DNA from: an uncultured Alphaproteobacteria bacterium
GTDB taxonomy: Bacteria; Pseudomonadota; Alphaproteobacteria; RF32; CAG-239
Assembly (NCBI GenBank): GCA_934254675.1
Contig: CAKQLP010000007.1
Span: forward strand, 1 to 64,000
Direction of reading: 5' to 3'
Length of the DNA: 64,000 nucleotides
In this document: positions 59,436-64,000 of the stretch, piece after piece
Layout: the number at the start of each line of letters is the position of its first letter
Numbering within the stretch: position 1 is the stretch's first letter
Translations under genes and position numbers: made by a program
The notes under the pieces: generated by a model
The model's database searches: none
What the model was told of the DNA's origin: nothing
Seen by the model: the letters and a program-made list of their open reading frames with translations, nothing else

Positions 59436-59737
59436 AAATGCATGTTTTTGCGGTAGATGGACAATGTTTTGTTCAAAACCTTGAGTTCCGGTTTAGAGGA
59501 AAGTGTTTTCGTCACAGAAAACATAATCTCATCACCTTTGCGCGTTAGAGAAAAAACTTCCTCATTCGCTCTAAAGGGCTTTCCCTCAAAAGCAAACTCC
59601 TGAAACCTTTCCAGATTCTCCGGTGCTGACAGCAAGCCTTTTTCGCTTTGATACACATTTTCAACTTCAAGCGTCAAAACAACATCTGTCCAACCTTGTT
59701 CAATGTAACGAACCTTACCTTTAATAAAATACGCCAT
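59432..59737 (-). CDS. Small hypothetical protein
   Basis: 101 aa, soluble, beta-rich and charged (GKVRYIEQGWTDVVLTLEVEN, GDEIMFSVTKTLSSKPEL). No family recognised. Its stop overlaps the start of the small membrane protein, so they probably act together. Confidence 0.55.
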   Translation of the reverse strand: MAYFIKGKVRYIEQGWTDVVLTLEVENVYQSEKGLLSAPENLERFQEFAFEGKPFRANEEVFSLTRKGDEIMFSVTKTLSSKPELKVLNKTLSIYRKNMHL

Positions 59738-59810
59738 AATAAAAAAATAAATAATTAACTAAACATATTTTTTATAACAAAAAATTAGACAAAAGTCAAG
59801 CAATATAAAA

Positions 59811-59849
59811 AAAGAAAACCCCAAATAACACATATTCGGAGTTTTCTTT
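59811..59849 (-). terminator. Terminator of tsf
   Basis: Minus strand AAAGAAAACTCCG ... GGGGTTTTCTTT, stem with a mismatch, followed by T residues; 18 bp past the tsf stop. Confidence 0.75.
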
Positions 59850-59866
59850 AAAAAGATTTAATTAAA

Positions 59867-60799
59867 CTATTTGTTCAATTGTGCTGCAACTTCAGCGGCA
59901 AAATCTTCTTCTTTTTTCTGCAAACCATCACCAAGTTTGAAGAATACGAAATCGGTCAATTTAATTTCAGAACCACATTCTTTAGCGGCATCGGCAACAA
60001 TGTCTTTAATTTTCTTGTCCGGATCCATAATAAATGCTTGCTCTTCTAAAACAACTTCTTCATAGAACTTGCGAATACGACCTTCAACCATTTTTTCGAT
60101 AATGTTTTCTGGTTTGCCAGAAGCTTTTGCTTGTTCAGCAAAAATTGATTTTTCATGTTCAACAGCTTCCGGAGCAACACCGGCAATATTCAAAGCAATT
60201 GGAGCAGTAGCCGCAATATGCATAGCAATATGCTTACCTAATTCTTCTAATTTTGCTTTATCAGCATTAGATTCCAAAGCTACCAATACGCCGATTTTAC
60301 CCAAACCATTGTGAACGGCGTTGTGAACATATGAGCAAACCAAACCATTGTTTACGCTAATAACTTTAGCACGGCGCAAATTCATATTTTCACCGATTTT
60401 TGCAATCATATCAGTCAAGCGTTCGCCAAATGTTTTGCCATCACTGCATTTAGGGCAAACAAAAGCTTTCATAGCTTCAACATCGCCGTTGCAACGCAAA
60501 GCAACTTTAGCGGCGTCTTCAACATATTGTTGGAAAATTTCATTTTTAGCGACAAAATCTGTTTCGGAGTTAACTTCAACAGCGGCACCTTTATTTCCGT
60601 CAACTGCAACAGAAACCAAACCTTCCGCAGCAACACGGCTAGATTTTTTAGCAGCCGAAGCCAAACCTTTTTTACGCAACCAGTCAACAGCTTGTTCCAT
60701 ATTGCCGTTGGCTTCAACCAATGCTTTTTTACAATCCAACATACCGGCGCCGGTAGTCTCTCTCAATTCTTTAACCATAGCGGCTGTAATATCTGCCAT
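59867..60799 (-). CDS. tsf: Elongation factor Ts
   Basis: 310 aa guanine-nucleotide exchange factor for EF-Tu. UBA-like N-terminus MADITAAMVKELRETTGAGM with CKKALVEANGNMEQAVDWL, then the core VNSETDFVAKNEIFQ and MHIAATAPIALN. Downstream of rpsB on the same strand, the standard pair. Between them a strong hairpin CGGCGCGG...CCGCGCCG (60845-60879) may act in attenuation or RNA processing. Confidence 0.97.
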   Translation of the reverse strand: MADITAAMVKELRETTGAGMLDCKKALVEANGNMEQAVDWLRKKGLASAAKKSSRVAAEGLVSVAVDGNKGAAVEVNSETDFVAKNEIFQQYVEDAAKVALRCNGDVEAMKAFVCPKCSDGKTFGERLTDMIAKIGENMNLRRAKVISVNNGLVCSYVHNAVHNGLGKIGVLVALESNADKAKLEELGKHIAMHIAATAPIALNIAGVAPEAVEHEKSIFAEQAKASGKPENIIEKMVEGRIRKFYEEVVLEEQAFIMDPDKKIKDIVADAAKECGSEIKLTDFVFFKLGDGLQKKEEDFAAEVAAQLNK

Positions 60800-60914
60800 T
60801 TTAAATTCCTCTTGTATAACTTTATATATATTTTAGATTTTGTGCGGCGCGGCAATTATATTCCATAACCACCGCGCCGTTTTTAATATTCAACCTTCAA
60901 AGAAGTACTTATAC

Positions 60915-61718
60915 TTATTCAGCTGTTTCAGCATCGGCTTTTTTGCGTGATGCTCTTTTCTTTGGAGCGGCTTTTTCTTCTGTTTCAGCAGCTTCAGCAT
61001 CAGAAACTTCTAAGCCTTTTGCGGCCATTTCTGCCTGAACACCATCCAAAACAGCGTCAGAAACCAAATCACAATAGAATTGGATAGCGCGAATAGCGTC
61101 ATCGTTGCCCGGAACCGGGAATTCAACTTCATTCGGATTAGCATTGGTATCAATAATACCAACAACAGGAATACCCAATTTTTTAGCTTCTTTAATAGCC
61201 AAAGATTCTTTAGGAGTGTCAATCACAAACAACATATCCGGTTGACCGCCCATATCTTTAATACCATCCAAAGTAACCGCTAATTTTTCGCGTTCTTTTT
61301 TCAGGTTCATAACTTCTTTTTTGGTATATCCTTCATAAGCGTTGTTAGCTTCCATTTCGTTAAGCTTGTTCAAACGGGAAATTGATTTATAAACCGTTTT
61401 CCAGTTTGTCAACATACCGCCCAACCAACGATAGTTAACATAATATTGACCGCAACGGCCAGCGCTTTCTTTAACAATGTCTTGAGCTTGACGTTTTGTA
61501 GCAACAAACAAAACTTTACCGCCGTTGGCAGCAACATCGCGAACAGCATTCAAAGCATTGTAAAGCATTGGATAAGTTTTTTGCAAATCGATAATGTGAA
61601 TATTATCTTTTTTTCCGTAAATAAACGGAGCCATCTGTGGGTTCCAGCGACGAGCATGGTGTCCAAAGTGTACGCCGGCTTCAACCATTTGGCGCAAAGT
61701 AAAAGTAGGAAGTGTCAT
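60915..61718 (-). CDS. rpsB: 30S ribosomal protein S2
   Basis: 267 aa. TLRQMVEAGVHFGHHARRWNPQMAPFIYG at the N-terminus is summarised by AGVHFGH and WNPQMAPFIYG; YVNYRWLGGMLTNWKTV and IPVVGIIDTNANP complete the S2 pattern. The C-terminal tail is Ala/Lys/Glu-rich (KKRASRKKADAETAE). First gene of the rpsB-tsf unit. Confidence 0.97.
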   Translation of the reverse strand: MTLPTFTLRQMVEAGVHFGHHARRWNPQMAPFIYGKKDNIHIIDLQKTYPMLYNALNAVRDVAANGGKVLFVATKRQAQDIVKESAGRCGQYYVNYRWLGGMLTNWKTVYKSISRLNKLNEMEANNAYEGYTKKEVMNLKKEREKLAVTLDGIKDMGGQPDMLFVIDTPKESLAIKEAKKLGIPVVGIIDTNANPNEVEFPVPGNDDAIRAIQFYCDLVSDAVLDGVQAEMAAKGLEVSDAEAAETEEKAAPKKRASRKKADAETAE

Positions 61719-61830
61719 TTTTATATATCCTTTATTTTCCGGTTAAACCTCCGCAGACTTCGGCTTTTGACAGCACCGGAGCGAATAAGTTTGAGCTTGT
61801 CCGCCTGTCTGCGTGCGAAATTATAAAGCC
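61719..61830 (-). promoter_or_regulatory. Promoter and possible structured leader of rpsB
   Basis: On the minus strand a perfect TATAAT lies at 61825-61820. The ~90-nt leader that follows carries CGCAGAC pairing with GTCTGCG, enclosing ~50 nt with further short complementarities, and ends with a purine-rich site before the ATG. S2 autoregulates its mRNA through a leader in gammaproteobacteria; a similar role here is inference. No clear -35. Confidence 0.45.
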
Positions 61831-62001
61831 GCACCATTGCGACTTCTGGCGTATTTTTAACATAAATCTATAAATTTGCAAGCATTTTTTATATTTTTTG
61901 CTGCTAAAAATTTTGTTGTTTACGGATTGGGGTTTTTGCTTGTTTTTTGCCGGAATGTTTTGTATTTTAAGAGCAATTTTACAGATAGTTTTGAGGTTGA
62001 A

Positions 62002-63993
62002 ATGACAGATTTGTTTGACTCGTCCACCGCGCCGGCAAAAAATGAATATTCGGCGCAAGATATTGAAGTGCTGGAAGGCTTGGAGCCTGTCCGTCACCGC
62101 CCAGGTATGTATATCGGCGGAACGGATATTCAGGCTATGCACCACTTGGTTGCCGAAATTCTGGATAACTCAATGGACGAAGCCGTAGCCGGTTTTGCCA
62201 ATCATATTGACGTGGTTATGAACGCCGACGGCACTGTGACAATCGCCGACAACGGACGCGGCATTCCGGTTGACGCCCATCCGAAATATCCGGACAAGTC
62301 GGCTTTGGAAGTTATTTTAACCACCCTGCACTCCGGCGGAAAATTCGGCGGCGGCGCATATAAAGTTTCGGGCGGCTTGCACGGCGTGGGACTTTCGGTG
62401 GTAAACGCTTTGTCCGAAAAACTGGTCGTGGAAGTGGCAAGAGAGAAAAAACTTTATCGGCAAGAATATTCTCGCGGCAAGCCGTTAACTCCGTTGGAAC
62501 TTGTCGGCAATTGCCCTAACCGCCGCGGAACTTCCATAACGTTTAAGCCCGATGCCGAAATTTTCGAGGGTAATAACAAATTTATTCCTAACCGCATATA
62601 TCGCATGGCGCGTTCTAAGGCTTTTTTATTTAAGGGAATTAAAATAAATTGGAGTTGCGCGCCCGAGTTGATTGCCAACGGCGAATCGACTCCGCAAAAA
62701 GCCGAACTCCATTATCCGAACGGATTGGCCGACTTTTTGAACATTCAAATCGGCGAGCGTAGCACTATTAACCGCGCGGCTTTTGTCGGCGAATCGGAAC
62801 TTGCCAATAATGAAGGTCGGGTGGAATGGGCTATCACATGGCCGGTAGATGAAAATGGTTTTTCATATTCTTATTGCAACACGGTTATCACTCCTGAAGG
62901 CGGGACACACGAAACAGGATTTAGAGCCGCTTTACTCCGCGGCCTGAAAGAATATGGCGAAATGGCCGGTTTCAAAAAAATTACGGCTGTCACTGCCGAA
63001 GATTTTTTAAATAACGCCTGCTTAATGCTCTCCGTATTTATTACCGACCCGCAATTTCAAGGACAGACAAAGGATAAACTGACCTCGACCAAAGCTGTTC
63101 GTCTGGTGGAGACCGCCGTAAAAGATTCTTTTGACCACTGGATTGCTTCCGATGTGGAAAACGCCAAAGCTTTAATCGAATATGTGTTGGATAGAGCCGA
63201 AGCCCGCAAAAAGAAAAAAGAAGAAAAAGTTCAAAACCGCAAAGCCCCGACAAAAAAACTTCGTCTGCCGGGGAAACTTGCCGACTGCTCGCAAGCCGCC
63301 GCCGAAAATACTGAAATTTTTATTGTCGAGGGTGATTCCGCCGGCGGTTCGGCAAAACAGGGACGCGATCGCGTCACACAGGCCATTTTACCTTTGCGCG
63401 GTAAGATTTTGAACGTAGCCAGTGCGTCTTTGGAACGTATTTCACAAAACCAAGAAATTAAAGACATGATTGAAGCCTTGGGCTGCGGGGTTAAAGACAA
63501 CTATAATGAAGACAATCTGCGCTATGAAAAAATCATTATCATGACCGATGCCGACGTGGACGGCGCGCATATTACCTCATTGTTAATGACGTTTTTCTAT
63601 CAGCATATGCCAAAGTTGATTGAAAACGGACATCTTTATATCGCCACACCGCCTCTATATAAAATTGTGGCCGGCGGCAAAAACTATTACGCTTTAGACG
63701 ATGAAGAAAAAGACAAAATTTTAGCAAAAGTGGTAAAAGGAAACGCTAAACCGGATATCAGCCGTTTTAAAGGTTTGGGAGAAATGAGCCCGCAACAGCT
63801 GAAAGAAACCACCATGGATAAAAACAATCGTATTTTGCTACGCGTGGTAATTCCAAACACTTCAACCGAAGAAGGGCGCGCCGAAGATTTTGAAACACGC
63901 CGTCAAGTTGAACGTCTGATGGGTAAAGATCCGGAACAACGTTTCCGCTTTATTATCGAACGCGCCAAATTTGTTGATAATTTGGATATTTAA
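62002..63993 (+). CDS. parE: DNA topoisomerase IV subunit B
   Basis: 663 aa from ATG 62002 (GAGGTTGA upstream); an in-frame start at 61876 gives an implausible hydrophobic extension. ATPase motifs: VRHRPGMYIGGTD, EILDNSMDEAVAG, IADNGRGIPVD and SGGLHGVGLSVVNAL. The Toprim domain has EGDSAGGSAKQGRDR and TDADVDGAHI. Length ~660 and the IEVLEGLEPVRHRPG start fit ParE better than GyrB (~800). Relaxes and decatenates DNA with ParC. Confidence 0.92.
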   Translation: MTDLFDSSTAPAKNEYSAQDIEVLEGLEPVRHRPGMYIGGTDIQAMHHLVAEILDNSMDEAVAGFANHIDVVMNADGTVTIADNGRGIPVDAHPKYPDKSALEVILTTLHSGGKFGGGAYKVSGGLHGVGLSVVNALSEKLVVEVAREKKLYRQEYSRGKPLTPLELVGNCPNRRGTSITFKPDAEIFEGNNKFIPNRIYRMARSKAFLFKGIKINWSCAPELIANGESTPQKAELHYPNGLADFLNIQIGERSTINRAAFVGESELANNEGRVEWAITWPVDENGFSYSYCNTVITPEGGTHETGFRAALLRGLKEYGEMAGFKKITAVTAEDFLNNACLMLSVFITDPQFQGQTKDKLTSTKAVRLVETAVKDSFDHWIASDVENAKALIEYVLDRAEARKKKKEEKVQNRKAPTKKLRLPGKLADCSQAAAENTEIFIVEGDSAGGSAKQGRDRVTQAILPLRGKILNVASASLERISQNQEIKDMIEALGCGVKDNYNEDNLRYEKIIIMTDADVDGAHITSLLMTFFYQHMPKLIENGHLYIATPPLYKIVAGGKNYYALDDEEKDKILAKVVKGNAKPDISRFKGLGEMSPQQLKETTMDKNNRILLRVVIPNTSTEEGRAEDFETRRQVERLMGKDPEQRFRFIIERAKFVDNLDI

Positions 63994-64000
63994 ACAAAAA

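Noticed and set aside
61876..62001. Longer parE start at 61876
   Set aside because: The extension is hydrophobic and Phe-rich, unlike ParE N-termini, while ATG 62002 has a ribosome site and the family start.

Overview
The window is a 64-kb stretch of an AT-rich chromosome from an alphaproteobacterium, probably an uncultured host- or gut-associated one. The evidence is the gene order rne / amiC / mrcA / prfB on facing strands, a DUF4167 gene, an RpoH sigma factor with an alphaproteobacterial-type heat-shock promoter before dnaK, a glycine-zipper lipoprotein like the rickettsial 17-kDa antigen, and a Gram-negative envelope gene set. The species assignment is inference; no rRNA gene is present.

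Layout. 1-7400 (+) is the end of a surface-polysaccharide locus: CDP-glucose synthesis and dehydration (rfbF, rfbG), an FAD oxidoreductase, an NAD epimerase/reductase, two GT2 glycosyltransferases, and at least three decayed gene remnants. 7570-16140 (-) holds an unusual HAD-like protein, a giant AsmA/DUF3971 protein, prfB with a programmed frameshift, PBP1A and an AMIN amidase. 16570-20210 (+) is RNase E and an M48-TPR protease. 20190-37900 mixes prepilin-like genes, a large autotransporter, a PiT phosphate transporter with its DUF47 partner, a DsbA-like protein, a GT2, a porin/regulator/membrane-protein cluster, and the conserved run gpmI-envC-ctpA-rppH. 37900-50340 holds dnaJ, dnaK, a type-2 thymidine phosphorylase, two tandem prepilins, a long Cys-rich protein with a degenerate trypsin fold, comM, a lipoprotein and the rpsF-rpsR-rplI operon. 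50650-57500 holds a small membrane protein, a candidate structured RNA, a HAD/DUF4167 cluster, prmC, rpoH, asnS and a lipoprotein. 57550-64000 holds tRNA-Ser, a GC-rich oddity, another prepilin, tsf, rpsB and parE.

The most unusual signal is a set of five scattered prepilin-like genes sharing a near-identical N-terminus (G-RSMIEMLGV...) with divergent C-termini and no pilus assembly genes nearby. Two of them (20189-21004 and 36622-37275, minus strand) are each preceded by a ~200-nt conserved element. A third copy (57948-58149) stands before a destroyed copy of the same gene start. The three copies share an intrinsic terminator next to the prepilin start codon, a long-range helix with compensatory changes, and a potential pseudoknot. 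I do not recognise this as a known RNA class. Two of the prepilins also carry dyad (REP-like) repeats read in frame ahead of the conserved motif. One of those two has a (CT)7 tract that places an upstream ATG out of frame with the prepilin by exactly one repeat unit, which looks like a phase-variable switch.

Most housekeeping calls rest on clear family motifs. Functions of the sugar-modifying enzymes, the RNA elements and the small orphan genes are inference.
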